A DNA stretch of 33,247 nucleotides from Flammeovirgaceae bacterium (GTDB taxonomy: Bacteria; Bacteroidota; Bacteroidia; Cytophagales; Cyclobacteriaceae): NCBI GenBank assembly GCA_021300095.1, contig JAJTHV010000037.1, forward strand, positions 1 through 33,247, in the 5' to 3' direction. The notes under the pieces were generated by a model. The model was given only the letters and a program-made list of their open reading frames with translations. It searched no databases and had not been told where the DNA came from. Below are positions 1-8,043 of the stretch, piece by piece. The position numbers were made by a program, and so were the translations under genes. Numbering within the stretch: the first letter of the stretch is position 1; every line of letters begins with the position of its first letter.

Positions 1-23
1 AACCGAAACTGCTCATCAAATAA

Positions 24-1079
24 TCCTCTCGATTTATTTTTCATCTATTTTCTCCTTTTTCTCAAGAAACAAAATTTATAGATAATTTCGTAGGGTTTTT
101 AGAGATACCCTATAGCAGCCCCGATGTAAATGGTCGCGAAATTTGGGGCAAAGTAGTTCCGTATGGATTGACGAATCTAAATTTTGGAAAAAGCTCTGAC
201 CAAAATCCTTCCCCATGGCGCGCAGGTGCCAATGAGAATACAACGATCTCCTTTTCACATCCGGTAGAAATAGAAGGCAAGCCCATTAAAGCGGGCACAT
301 ATGGTTTGCACATGATACCGGGCGAACAAGAATGGATCATCATTTTTTCAAATAGCAACGGGGCATGGGGTAGCTTTTCATACCTGCCTAGTGAAGATGC
401 ATTGCGGGTGACGGTAAAGCCAATCGCTTGCGAATTTAATGAATGGCTTACCTACGAGTTTACAGATCGTCAGCAAAATAGTGCTACTGCCAAATTGAAA
501 TGGGAAAAAATGGCGGTGCCATTTAAGATTGCTGTGCCGAATGGAGATGAATTGTATGTGCAGAAATTGCGGGAAGAATTCACCGGAGTCAAAACGTTTT
601 TTAATTGGCAGAATGGCGTAGCTGCAATAAACTTTTGTGCGAGTAAAAAATTAAATCTGGAAGAAGCCCTTGGATGGGCGCAAAATTACATCGACCGGAA
701 TATAAAATACTTTCCGATCTATCAGGCAAAGGCAAGCGTTTTGACAGCCATGAATAAAGCAGCGGATGCCGATGGCGTAATCAAAGAAGCAATCCTTTTG
801 CCGGATGCGAATGCCGGACAAATTACCAGCTACGGCAGATTTCTCATCAGCCAGAATAAAGCCAAAGAAGCAATGTCTGTTTTCGAAACAGCTTACAAGC
901 GATTCCCTACGGCAGTGGCTGCACTCACCGGAATGGCGAGGGGCTTTTCCGCCAATGGTGATTCAAAAAAAGCACTGAAATTTGCGCAAGAGGCTTTGAA
1001 GGCAGAAACGAATCCGGCTGTAAAAACGAACATTGACGCGATGATCAAAAAGCTGGAAAAAGGAGAATCAATAAACTAA
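24..1079 (+). CDS. DUF2911 protein with C-terminal TPR region; 5' end without a canonical start
   Basis: The reading frame is open from base 24 (after a TAA at 21-23) and encodes a DUF2911 domain followed by helical TPR-like repeats. Family hallmarks are SSPDVNGREIWGKVVPYG (starting near base 114), PWRAGANENTTISFSH, AGTYGLHMIPG and KLKWEKMAVPFKI. The TPR part spans roughly the last 130 residues (WAQNYIDRNIKYFP, YGRFLISQNKAKEAM, ALTGMARGFSANGDSKKAL). DUF2911 proteins are usually secreted; the function is unknown. The only usual start codon in frame is TTG at 168, but it lies inside the conserved domain, because the family motif SPDVNGREIWGK is encoded upstream of it. So the true start is further left. 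Hydrophobic codons (LFFIYFLLF) lie in another frame at 34-60, so a one-base loss in the T run at 56-60 could have separated a signal peptide from the body. Product class is secure; the start is not. Confidence 0.8.
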   Translation, partial: SSRFIFHLFSPFSQETKFIDNFVGFLEIPYSSPDVNGREIWGKVVPYGLTNLNFGKSSDQNPSPWRAGANENTTISFSHPVEIEGKPIKAGTYGLHMIPGEQEWIIIFSNSNGAWGSFSYLPSEDALRVTVKPIACEFNEWLTYEFTDRQQNSATAKLKWEKMAVPFKIAVPNGDELYVQKLREEFTGVKTFFNWQNGVAAINFCASKKLNLEEALGWAQNYIDRNIKYFPIYQAKASVLTAMNKAADADGVIKEAILLPDANAGQITSYGRFLISQNKAKEAMSVFETAYKRFPTAVAALTGMARGFSANGDSKKALKFAQEALKAETNPAVKTNIDAMIKKLEKGESIN

Positions 1080-1102
1080 ACTCAATTTTGATAAATCGAA
1101 TG

Positions 1103-1130
1103 AAGGTGCCTGAAATGGGCACCTTTTTTT
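1103..1130 (+). terminator. Rho-independent terminator after the DUF2911 gene
   Basis: Perfect stem AAGGTGCC / GGCACCTT with a seven-base loop, followed by a run of T to 1130. It lies 24 bases after the stop codon of the DUF2911 gene and so ends that transcript before the ABC permease gene. Confidence 0.85.
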
Positions 1131-1153
1131 ATTCATCTCATTATCGGACAATT

Positions 1154-1258
1154 TTATCCGTAAGCGAGCAACACATCTTTCCTCAGTAGCTCAATCATTT
1201 CCAAATCAGGCGTTTCTTTCTTTGGTACTGAAATTGCAATGCGTTTGGGTCGATTCAT
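1154..1258 (-). CDS. Possible 34-residue small ORF (low support)
   Basis: An ATG at 1256-1258 on the minus strand opens a 34-codon frame ending in TAA. It reads MNRPKRIAISVPKKETPDLE, followed by MIELLRKDVLLAYG. The composition is protein-like: basic N-terminus, then an amphipathic acidic helix. I do not recognise a family. It sits alone between the terminator at 1103-1130 and the permease gene, and points away from the permease. It could be a small protein, or the remnant of a decayed gene. No Shine-Dalgarno motif is evident, but many Bacteroidota genes lack one. Confidence 0.25.
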   Translation of the reverse strand: MNRPKRIAISVPKKETPDLEMIELLRKDVLLAYG

Positions 1259-1271
1259 TCAAAAGTAACCT

Positions 1272-3641
1272 ATGATCAAAAGCTACTTGCTCGTTGCCCT
1301 ACGGACATTGCGCAGAAATAAACTGCACGCATCCATCAACATCATTGGCCTCGCTATTGGCATGGCATGTTGCATTCTCATCACCCTGTTTGTACAATTT
1401 GAATTGAGTTACGATCGTCAAAATAAAAATGCCGATCGAATTTATAGAATGGCTCTCAATCTGGAAGCCAACAACTGGGCGATATCGGCTTTTCCGATTG
1501 GCAGTTTGTTGAAAGATAAATTTCCGGAAGTCCAAAATTTCACCCGCATCAAACCCGCTGAAATTTTTGTGCTAAACGCAGTCAACGAAACGAAGAATAA
1601 AGAACGTGTTTTCTTTGCCGACTCTTCTGTACTCGATATCCAACTCGAAAAAGGAAATCCACTAACAGCACTGGCGGAAATCAATTCGATGGTTATCACC
1701 GAGAAAAAAGCAAAAGCTTACTTTGGCGAAGAAGACCCGATTGGCAAAACACTCACACTTCTGAATGACAAAGTGGAATATCGGATTACAGGAGTTTTCA
1801 AACCACTTCCGTCTGCATCGCATGTGCATATGGACATGATGGTGTCCTCTGACAATTTTGGACCAATGGAACCCAACTCACCGCAAGGATGGAATTACCT
1901 TACAAATCATTACACGTATCTGGTATTACCAGCCGGTATTGATCATGTGGCTTTCGGAAAAAAGATTTCCGAGTTTATGGACAAGTATCAAGAATTGACA
2001 CCCGAGCAGCCGCGCAATCAAATTTTATTGCAGCCTATTACCTCCATTCACCTTTACTCCAACCGTGGCTTAGAAGTGGAGGCCAATGGAAATGTGAATA
2101 CCGTTTACATTATGTCAGCCGTGGCATTTTTTATTTTGATAATAGCTTGTATCAACTTTATGAATCTCACAACCGCACAGTCGCTCAAGCGCGCGCGCGA
2201 AGTGGGCATCCGCAAAGTGGTAGGTAGTCGCAAAGCACAGTTGGTCTTTCAGTTTTTAAGCGAATCGGTGGTGATTAGTTTTATTGCGTTGTTGCTCTCT
2301 GCGGCTTTGTTGATTTTGATATTACCTCAATTTAATACCCTTAGCGGGAAAAACCTGGTTATCAATCCGCTTGAAAATGGGTTAGTGATTTTAATTTTTG
2401 TGGCGATCACTTTTTTTGTTGGAGTGGTGGCCGGTACGTATCCAGCCTTTTTCCTTTCCGCATTTAGACCGACCGATGTGCTCAAAGGAAACTTTGTAAG
2501 CAATCTCAAAGGCCAACTGCTCCGTAAAGGATTAGTGGTATTTCAATTTGCCATCGCTTTTGTGATTATGGTGGGAACCTACATTATTTACGCGCAGCTC
2601 GATTTCATGTTAAATAAAAATATGGGCTTCGATCGTGAACAAACCGTGGTGCTGACAATGCCTCGCGATAGCGTTGGCGATGAGTCGGTAAAAAATGAAA
2701 TGAAACGCCTCGCCGGAGTGGAGGGTGTAACTCGTTTTGGCGAAATACCCGGAAAGATGGTGCGCACCAGCGGTTTTTGGTTTGAAGGCGCTAAAGACAA
2801 CAAAGCCGAAAACATGTATCACTTCAGTGGCGATGTAGATTTGCAGCAAACATTAAACATGAAAATGAAAACGGGCGGATACTTTCGGCCGGACACGAAG
2901 CAGTTCTATAAAGAATTTGTATTAAACGAAACAGCCGTGAAACATTTGGGCTGGACGAATGAAAACGCCATTGGTAAGCTGATCAACTTTGGCGAGCGTG
3001 GTACCGATCCCGGCAAGGTAATTGGCGTGATAGAAGATTTTCACTTTAAGCATTTGCATGATAAGATCGATCCGCTGGTGATGTTTTCAGAACCACAATA
3101 CGAAGGTCAGTTTATGGCCGTGAAGGTGAAGTCGAATAATATCAAAGAAATGATAGCGCAGATTGAGCAAACGTGGAAAAGAATTTTGCCGCAGTATGAA
3201 TTTGAATATCAATTTCTCGATGAAACATTCGACAAACTTTTTGATCAGGAAAAAAGACTCGGTCAATTGTTCGGCATTTTTTCTGGGCTTGCCATTTTTG
3301 TTTCGTGCCTCGGGTTGTTTGGCTTGGCCTCCTTCACCATGGAGCAAAATAAAAAGTCGGTAGCTGTGCGCAAGGTGATGGGAGCAACCGTGAGTAATAT
3401 TGTGATGATGATGTCGAAAGATTTTTTACGTTTGGTGATATTGGGATTGCTAATCGCGGCACCTGTTTCTTATTATTTTATGAACAAATGGTTGGACGGC
3501 TTTGCATATAATGTTGGCTTTACCTGGATTGTTTATTTGTATGCCGCACTGGCCGGTTTGGCAGTGGCATTTGGTACCGTGAGCTACCACTCGCTGAAAG
3601 TCGCTACCTCAAATCCGGTCAATGCATTGAAAGATCAATAA
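1272..3641 (+). CDS. FtsX/MacB-type ABC transporter permease
   Basis: A 789-residue inner-membrane permease of the FtsX/MacB type, in the double-length form common in Bacteroidota. Residues 1-43 carry the conserved start (MIKSYLLVALRTLRRNKLHA) and first membrane segment. A periplasmic MacB-like core domain follows to about 280. The first FtsX domain lies at about 282-400 (FMNLTTAQSLKRAREVGIRK). A second membrane segment begins near 416, then a second periplasmic domain, and the last FtsX domain begins near 662 (SFTMEQNKKSVAVRKVMGAT). No ATP-binding subunit is encoded nearby, as is common for this family, so the partner ATPase must be elsewhere. Members are thought to move lipids, peptides or drugs, or to drive periplasmic remodelling; the substrate cannot be inferred. 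The gene converges on the LytTR regulator with only 14 bases between them. Confidence 0.9.
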   Translation: MIKSYLLVALRTLRRNKLHASINIIGLAIGMACCILITLFVQFELSYDRQNKNADRIYRMALNLEANNWAISAFPIGSLLKDKFPEVQNFTRIKPAEIFVLNAVNETKNKERVFFADSSVLDIQLEKGNPLTALAEINSMVITEKKAKAYFGEEDPIGKTLTLLNDKVEYRITGVFKPLPSASHVHMDMMVSSDNFGPMEPNSPQGWNYLTNHYTYLVLPAGIDHVAFGKKISEFMDKYQELTPEQPRNQILLQPITSIHLYSNRGLEVEANGNVNTVYIMSAVAFFILIIACINFMNLTTAQSLKRAREVGIRKVVGSRKAQLVFQFLSESVVISFIALLLSAALLILILPQFNTLSGKNLVINPLENGLVILIFVAITFFVGVVAGTYPAFFLSAFRPTDVLKGNFVSNLKGQLLRKGLVVFQFAIAFVIMVGTYIIYAQLDFMLNKNMGFDREQTVVLTMPRDSVGDESVKNEMKRLAGVEGVTRFGEIPGKMVRTSGFWFEGAKDNKAENMYHFSGDVDLQQTLNMKMKTGGYFRPDTKQFYKEFVLNETAVKHLGWTNENAIGKLINFGERGTDPGKVIGVIEDFHFKHLHDKIDPLVMFSEPQYEGQFMAVKVKSNNIKEMIAQIEQTWKRILPQYEFEYQFLDETFDKLFDQEKRLGQLFGIFSGLAIFVSCLGLFGLASFTMEQNKKSVAVRKVMGATVSNIVMMMSKDFLRLVILGLLIAAPVSYYFMNKWLDGFAYNVGFTWIVYLYAALAGLAVAFGTVSYHSLKVATSNPVNALKDQ

Positions 3642-3655
3642 GGAAAACAGATAAA

Positions 3656-4357
3656 TCAGTTTCTTTCGATCCGCTCTAAGAATCGCTTTTTATAGGTAGC
3701 CCCAATCGGCAGCGATTCGCCACCGATGGTCACCTCTTCTTTGCTGATGGATTGAATGGCATCGATTCGTACAATGAACGAGTGATGAATGCGAACAAAA
3801 TCAGATGGCAGATCTTCTTCTAAATCTTTGAGCGAAAGCAAACTCATCACTTTTGTGTTGTCGCTTACAAACGTGACGTACTCGCGCGACCCTTTTATGT
3901 AGAGCACTGATTTTAAATCTACTTTCACCAGCTTATAGCCATCTTTCACAAATAAAAAATCGCGCTCTGCAGCGTTGTCTTTTTCGATTCGGTTTCCACC
4001 AGCGGGCAAACGCTCTGTTATTTTATTCACCGCTTTTAAAAAACGGTTAAAGTCGAAGGGCTTTAATAAGTAATCCACTGCATCTAACTCGAAACCCTCT
4101 AAAGCGTATTCCGCGAAAGCGGTCGTAAAAATTACCAAAGGACGTTGGGTGGTGCTTTTCAGAAAATCAATGCCCGTTAAGTCGGGCATTTGAATATCCA
4201 AAAACAGAACATCTACTTTTTGTTTGCTTAAAATAGTGCGGGCTGTTAGCGCATCGGCTGCGATGCCTACCAACGTAAGCTCCGGAAGTTTTTGAATAAA
4301 CTCTTCCAGTAGCTTGCGTGCATACGGCTCATCATCAACAATCAGGCAGCGGATCAT
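3656..4357 (-). CDS. LytTR-family response regulator
   Basis: A 233-residue response regulator. The receiver domain (residues 1-120) has the acidic pair in CLIVDDEP, the phosphoacceptor D54 in LFLDIQMPDLTG, and the conserved lysine in YLLKPFDF near 99. A LytTR DNA-binding domain covers about 132-233 (FLFVKDGYKLVKVDL, YIKGSREYVTF, FVRIHHSFIVRIDAI). Its start codon overlaps the end of the kinase gene by four bases (ATGA), so the two are translationally coupled. It is the output partner of the kinase at 4354-5383. LytTR regulators bind direct repeats; a cluster of TTGGTTGA-like repeats lies upstream of the kinase (5444-5570), which would fit autoregulation, though this is inference. Confidence 0.95.
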   Translation of the reverse strand: MIRCLIVDDEPYARKLLEEFIQKLPELTLVGIAADALTARTILSKQKVDVLFLDIQMPDLTGIDFLKSTTQRPLVIFTTAFAEYALEGFELDAVDYLLKPFDFNRFLKAVNKITERLPAGGNRIEKDNAAERDFLFVKDGYKLVKVDLKSVLYIKGSREYVTFVSDNTKVMSLLSLKDLEEDLPSDFVRIHHSFIVRIDAIQSISKEEVTIGGESLPIGATYKKRFLERIERN

Positions 4358-5383
4358 GAGCGCTGTAACGTAAGTTGAACTTTGTAGATGTGCGCATCTT
4401 GTAAAATTTCTAAAAGATGTTGATTGGGATAACTTAGTTCCAACCGCTTTCGCAGATTGTCAAGCCCAAAACCCGAACGGAGTTTAGTAGGATCGGCTAC
4501 CAGAATTTGATTCGATACTTCGTAATAAATGGTTTGATCATCCACGCGAAGCTTCATTTTGATCCAACTGTTTTTATCCTTGTCGCGCACCCCATGTTTA
4601 AAAGCATTTTCCAAAAGCGTGATCATCAACAACGGAGCAATTTCTACTTGGTGATAATCGCCTTGCTTGTCGAACTGAATATCAAAGCCATTGGTCAATC
4701 GAATAGATTCCAAATGAATATAGTCGCGCAGATAATCTAACTCTTTGCTGATCGGCACGCTGGTTTTGCTGGCATCGTAAATCATGTAGCGCATGATGTT
4801 CGAAAGTTTGATGATCACTTCCGTGGCATTGTCGGATTTAGCATACACCAGATAGTTGAGATTGTGCAGCGTGTTGAAAAGAAAATGAGGATTGATTTGC
4901 GCTTTGAGAAAGTTGAGTTCAGCAGCGAGTTTTTCATTTTGCAATTGCTTTTGTTTGCTCTCCAGGTCAAAGCGATCTATGGTAAACCGGATCATTCCGG
5001 TAAAGAGCATAAACCCAAGCGCATCCCAAATGGTGCTGATGATCCGACTCAGCTTCACGGTTTTGAAATAATCTACATTTTTTGAAAAGGATGGGTAGAT
5101 CTGATTTTCGACAAGGATGCGGATGGCTGAAACAAAACCGATCAAAACCAAAGTCAAGAAAAGGTAACGCCACACCTGCTTTCGCGAAAGCCAAACCGGT
5201 AGTAATAAAAAAAAAATGGACATAGCTGGCAGCCAAATTAAAAAACAGCGGAATGCCTACGTAGGCAATGGCCAGCTGCCATCCCGCGAATTCGGAAATA
5301 TCATAAAAGCGATACGTAGTATACAGTACCCAAAAAGAGAGGTGCAGCAGGAGCGTTCGGTTTTTCTCAACGAAAGAATTCAT
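4354..5383 (-). CDS. LytS-type sensor histidine kinase, interrupted by a frameshift in a T10 run
   Basis: The kinase of the LytS/YehU class. The C-terminal part has the His_kinase motif QINPHFLFNTLHNLNYLVY with the phosphorylatable histidine, and the HATPase N box LLENAFKHGVRDKDK with a later GFGLDNLRKRL. The N-terminal part begins at an ATG at 5383 (MNSFVEKNRTLLLHLSFWVL) and supplies the first membrane segments. The two parts are in different frames; they meet in a run of ten T on the coding strand (5207-5216). Reading nine T instead of ten joins them seamlessly (SYVHFF then LLLPVWLSRKQ), giving a normal protein of about 342 residues with the histidine near 166. An internal ATG at 5223 could start a shorter product lacking the first segments. 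The break may be a sequencing error, a true mutation, or a slippery site. Confidence 0.85.
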
Positions 5384-5443
5384 CTTCTAAAGTAGGATAA
5401 AGATAAATGATTGCCATCGGGATTCATCCAATGGAGGGTTTGG

Positions 5444-5570
5444 CTCAACCAACTCAACCAAATGATCACCCGATTGGTTGGTAGACTACTTTCCTCCATC
5501 CGATGATTTCATCGCTGCGTTGGTTGAAAACTTTTTTCACGCGAACCTAAACATCGTTTTTTCACCAACG
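5444..5570. repeat. Cluster of TTGGTTGA-like repeats between divergent genes
   Basis: The 206-base gap between the kinase gene (minus) and the secreted-protein gene (plus) contains CTCAACCAA twice in perfect tandem (5444-5452 and 5453-5461), ATTGGTTG at 5473-5480, GTTGGTTGA at 5519-5527 and TTCACCAACG at 5561-5570. All are versions of one core, TTGGTTGA, on either strand. This is a plausible binding region for a regulator that controls one or both genes. LytTR proteins bind spaced direct repeats, so the neighbouring regulator is the first candidate. Confidence 0.4.
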
Positions 5571-5589
5571 AATTAAATTATTAAAAAAT

Positions 5590-6342
5590 ATGACACACGT
5601 TATTCGAATCAGTTTGATCGTATGCCTGCTGCTTTCCGGCAAAGCGATAGCACAAGTAGACACACTTCGCGCCATTCCCGAAAAATGGATTGTGCAGTCG
5701 CTGCGCCCGGAAACAGCTCAGTATTTAGTATTCTTTCAAAACAAGAAAAAGCCGAAACAAGCTGGCACGTACATTTGGAGTCGCCAAATACGGCTAAAAA
5801 ACAACACCATTGAAGTTGAACAAAAGTGGTATAGCTCCGACTCAACCAGCTATCGCTATGTCTATTCGGTGGTCGACCGGAAAACCTTTTTACCCATTTA
5901 TCATAAAACGATCATGCAACGTAGCGGCATTGAAGCGTTTGACTTTTCCGATGCAAAAATCAAAGGCTCCGACTCCATCGCCAACAATTCAAAAGCCACA
6001 TTTGAATTAGCTACAGCGAAACCGCTCAACTGGGAGCTGGATTTGGAAACATTTTCCTTGCTGGATTTAAAGCCGGGCAAGCGCTTCGCGATTAACTTCT
6101 ACCATCCGGGTGGAAGAACGGGTCCTACGTTTTATGAATACAAAGTAACTGGCGATGAAAAAGTGCGCACATACGAAGATAAAGTGATTGACTGCTGGAA
6201 GTTGCGTATTGATTACAACGAAAAGTCGTATGCTATTTTTTACATAAGCAAAAAGAGCAAAGAGGTTATTAAAATGGAGGAGGACTTTGGCGCGGGTGTT
6301 CGGTATAAAGTGAAGTTACCTTCAGCTATTGTGGTTCGATAA
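5590..6342 (+). CDS. Secreted DUF3108-like protein of unknown function
   Basis: A 250-residue protein with a clear signal peptide (MTHVIRISLIVCLLLSGKAI, cleavage after AIA, just before QVDT). The mature part is beta-rich. Its C-terminal half (FYEYKVTGDEKVRTYEDKVI, DCWKLRIDYNEKSYAIFYIS, KKSKEVIKMEEDFG) resembles DUF3108-type periplasmic proteins of Bacteroidota. No catalytic motif is visible. It is transcribed divergently from the sensor kinase and shares with it the repeat-containing intergenic region at 5444-5570, so it could be a target of that two-component system. The family match is from memory of the motif pattern and is moderate. Confidence 0.7.
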   Translation: MTHVIRISLIVCLLLSGKAIAQVDTLRAIPEKWIVQSLRPETAQYLVFFQNKKKPKQAGTYIWSRQIRLKNNTIEVEQKWYSSDSTSYRYVYSVVDRKTFLPIYHKTIMQRSGIEAFDFSDAKIKGSDSIANNSKATFELATAKPLNWELDLETFSLLDLKPGKRFAINFYHPGGRTGPTFYEYKVTGDEKVRTYEDKVIDCWKLRIDYNEKSYAIFYISKKSKEVIKMEEDFGAGVRYKVKLPSAIVVR

Positions 6343-6402
6343 CCACTTAGGGCGAAAAAAAAGGTTTTCACCGGACGGGCATCTATTGCAACCGGGCCTC
6401 AT

Positions 6403-6442
6403 AAAAAAGGCTCCACTCTTTAAGAAGCGAAAGGGTGGAGCC
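6403..6442 (-). terminator. Minus-strand terminator with no matching gene
   Basis: A long inverted repeat, GGCTCCACTCTTT (6409-6421) against AAAGGGTGGAGCC (6430-6442), with an eight-base loop and one mismatch. Six A precede it on the plus strand (6403-6408), so the U tract follows the hairpin only when read on the minus strand. Both flanking genes are on the plus strand, so there is no obvious transcript for it to end. It may mark a small or antisense RNA running leftwards from the start of mqo, or act as a leader structure for mqo. Confidence 0.6.
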
Positions 6443-6537
6443 GATTTGATTCGGTAGGAGATAGTACTCGCCAATTACTTTTTCTTTTCTAATTGCGATT
6501 CCGGTTATAACTTGGACGCTTTATTTAAAGGAAAAGA

Positions 6538-8043
6538 ATGACAAAGGCGATCAAACCACTGGTTCAACAAACAGATGTCGTATTGATGGGTGCGGGCATC
6601 ATGAGTGCCACACTGGGAATCATTTTAAAAGAACTGGACCCAAACATCACCATTCAAATTTTTGAACGCGCAGACGAAGCCGGAACAGAAAGTTCAGACG
6701 CCTGGAACAATGCCGGCACAGGCCATGCCGCCTATTGCGAACTAAATTATACACCTCAAAAAGCCGATGGGTCTATCGACATTTCGAAGGCCGTGAAGAT
6801 TGCCGAGTCGTATGAGGTGTCAAAAGAATTTTGGGCATACCTCGTTCAAAAGAAATACGTGCCGCAGCCCGCTGAATTTATAACCGCTATTCCACACGTG
6901 AGCTTTGTGTGGGGAGATACCAATGTGGACTATCTGCGTAAGCGGTATGCCTTGCTGAAAGATAACCCCATGTTTAAGGAAATGACCATTACCGAAGATC
7001 GTGACCAAATGAAACAATGGGCACCGATTGTCATGGCAGGTCGCGATCAAAAGCAGCCTCTTGCTGCCACGAGAATGGATTTAGGCACGGACGTGAACTT
7101 TGGCACACTCACGCGATCGATGATGGATCAACTCAGCAAAATGCCGGGTGTGACTGTGCACTACAACATCGAAGCGCTCGATCTAGATCCGGATGGAAAA
7201 GGCGGTTGGGATGTGTTTATCCGCAACCTGCTCAACGAAGAGAAAGATCAGGTAAACACAAAGTTTGTGTTTATTGGCGCAGGAGGGGCAACTCTTCATT
7301 TGTTGAAGCGCGCAGAAATAAATGAGCGCAAAGGATACGGAGGATTTCCGGTAAGTGGTTTGTGGTTGAAGTGTCTCAATCAAAGTATCATCCAACAACA
7401 TCATGCCAAAGTATATGGCAAAGCCACGGTAGGTTCGCCACCGATGTCGGTGCCACATGTTGATACACGCATCATTAATGGAAAGAAAGAATTGCTCTTT
7501 GGCCCGTTTGCCGGATTTACCACCAAGTTTTTAAAGAACGGTTCCTTAATGGACTTGCCAAAATCCATTCGCTTTGACAATGCTATTCCAATGATTTTTG
7601 CAGGCATGCGCAACATGCCACTCACCAAATATCTAATCGAACAAGTTCGTCAAACACCAGAGCAACGCCTGGAAGCATTGAAAGAATACGTGCCCATGGC
7701 CGAGTTGAAAGATTGGGAACTGAAAGAAGCCGGCCAGCGCGTACAGGTGATTAAGAAAGATAAAAAAGAAGGAGGCGTATTGGAATTTGGAACCGAGGTA
7801 GTAGTAGCCGAGGACGGAACAGTGGCAGCATTATTAGGTGCATCACCGGGAGCATCCACGGCAGCCGCGGTAATGATGGGCTTGCTTTCTAAATGTTTTA
7901 AGAAACAATTTCAAACCGATGCGTGGCAAAGCAAGTTGAAGGAGATGGCACCTTCGTTGAACGTAGCACTTTCTAAAAACGAAGAGCAGTTGCAGGCAAC
8001 TCGTAAACGAACCGCAGAAATTTTGAACTTAGGAAGTAAATGA
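6538..8043 (+). CDS. mqo: Malate:quinone oxidoreductase
   Basis: A 501-residue FAD-dependent, membrane-associated enzyme that oxidises malate to oxaloacetate and passes electrons to the quinone pool, in place of or alongside NAD-dependent malate dehydrogenase. The dinucleotide-binding motif is at about 14-27 (VVLMGAGIMSATLG). Further family signatures are SSDAWNNAGTGHAAYCELNY, RMDLGTDVNFGTLTR, KKELLFGPFAGFTTKFLK and the C-terminal LLGASPGASTAAAVMMGLL near residue 432. Length is normal for Mqo. Its stop overlaps the start of the GNAT-DUF952 gene by four bases (ATGA), so the two are almost certainly co-translated. The 195-base leader region holds a strong hairpin (6403-6442). Confidence 0.96.
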   Translation: MTKAIKPLVQQTDVVLMGAGIMSATLGIILKELDPNITIQIFERADEAGTESSDAWNNAGTGHAAYCELNYTPQKADGSIDISKAVKIAESYEVSKEFWAYLVQKKYVPQPAEFITAIPHVSFVWGDTNVDYLRKRYALLKDNPMFKEMTITEDRDQMKQWAPIVMAGRDQKQPLAATRMDLGTDVNFGTLTRSMMDQLSKMPGVTVHYNIEALDLDPDGKGGWDVFIRNLLNEEKDQVNTKFVFIGAGGATLHLLKRAEINERKGYGGFPVSGLWLKCLNQSIIQQHHAKVYGKATVGSPPMSVPHVDTRIINGKKELLFGPFAGFTTKFLKNGSLMDLPKSIRFDNAIPMIFAGMRNMPLTKYLIEQVRQTPEQRLEALKEYVPMAELKDWELKEAGQRVQVIKKDKKEGGVLEFGTEVVVAEDGTVAALLGASPGASTAAAVMMGLLSKCFKKQFQTDAWQSKLKEMAPSLNVALSKNEEQLQATRKRTAEILNLGSK

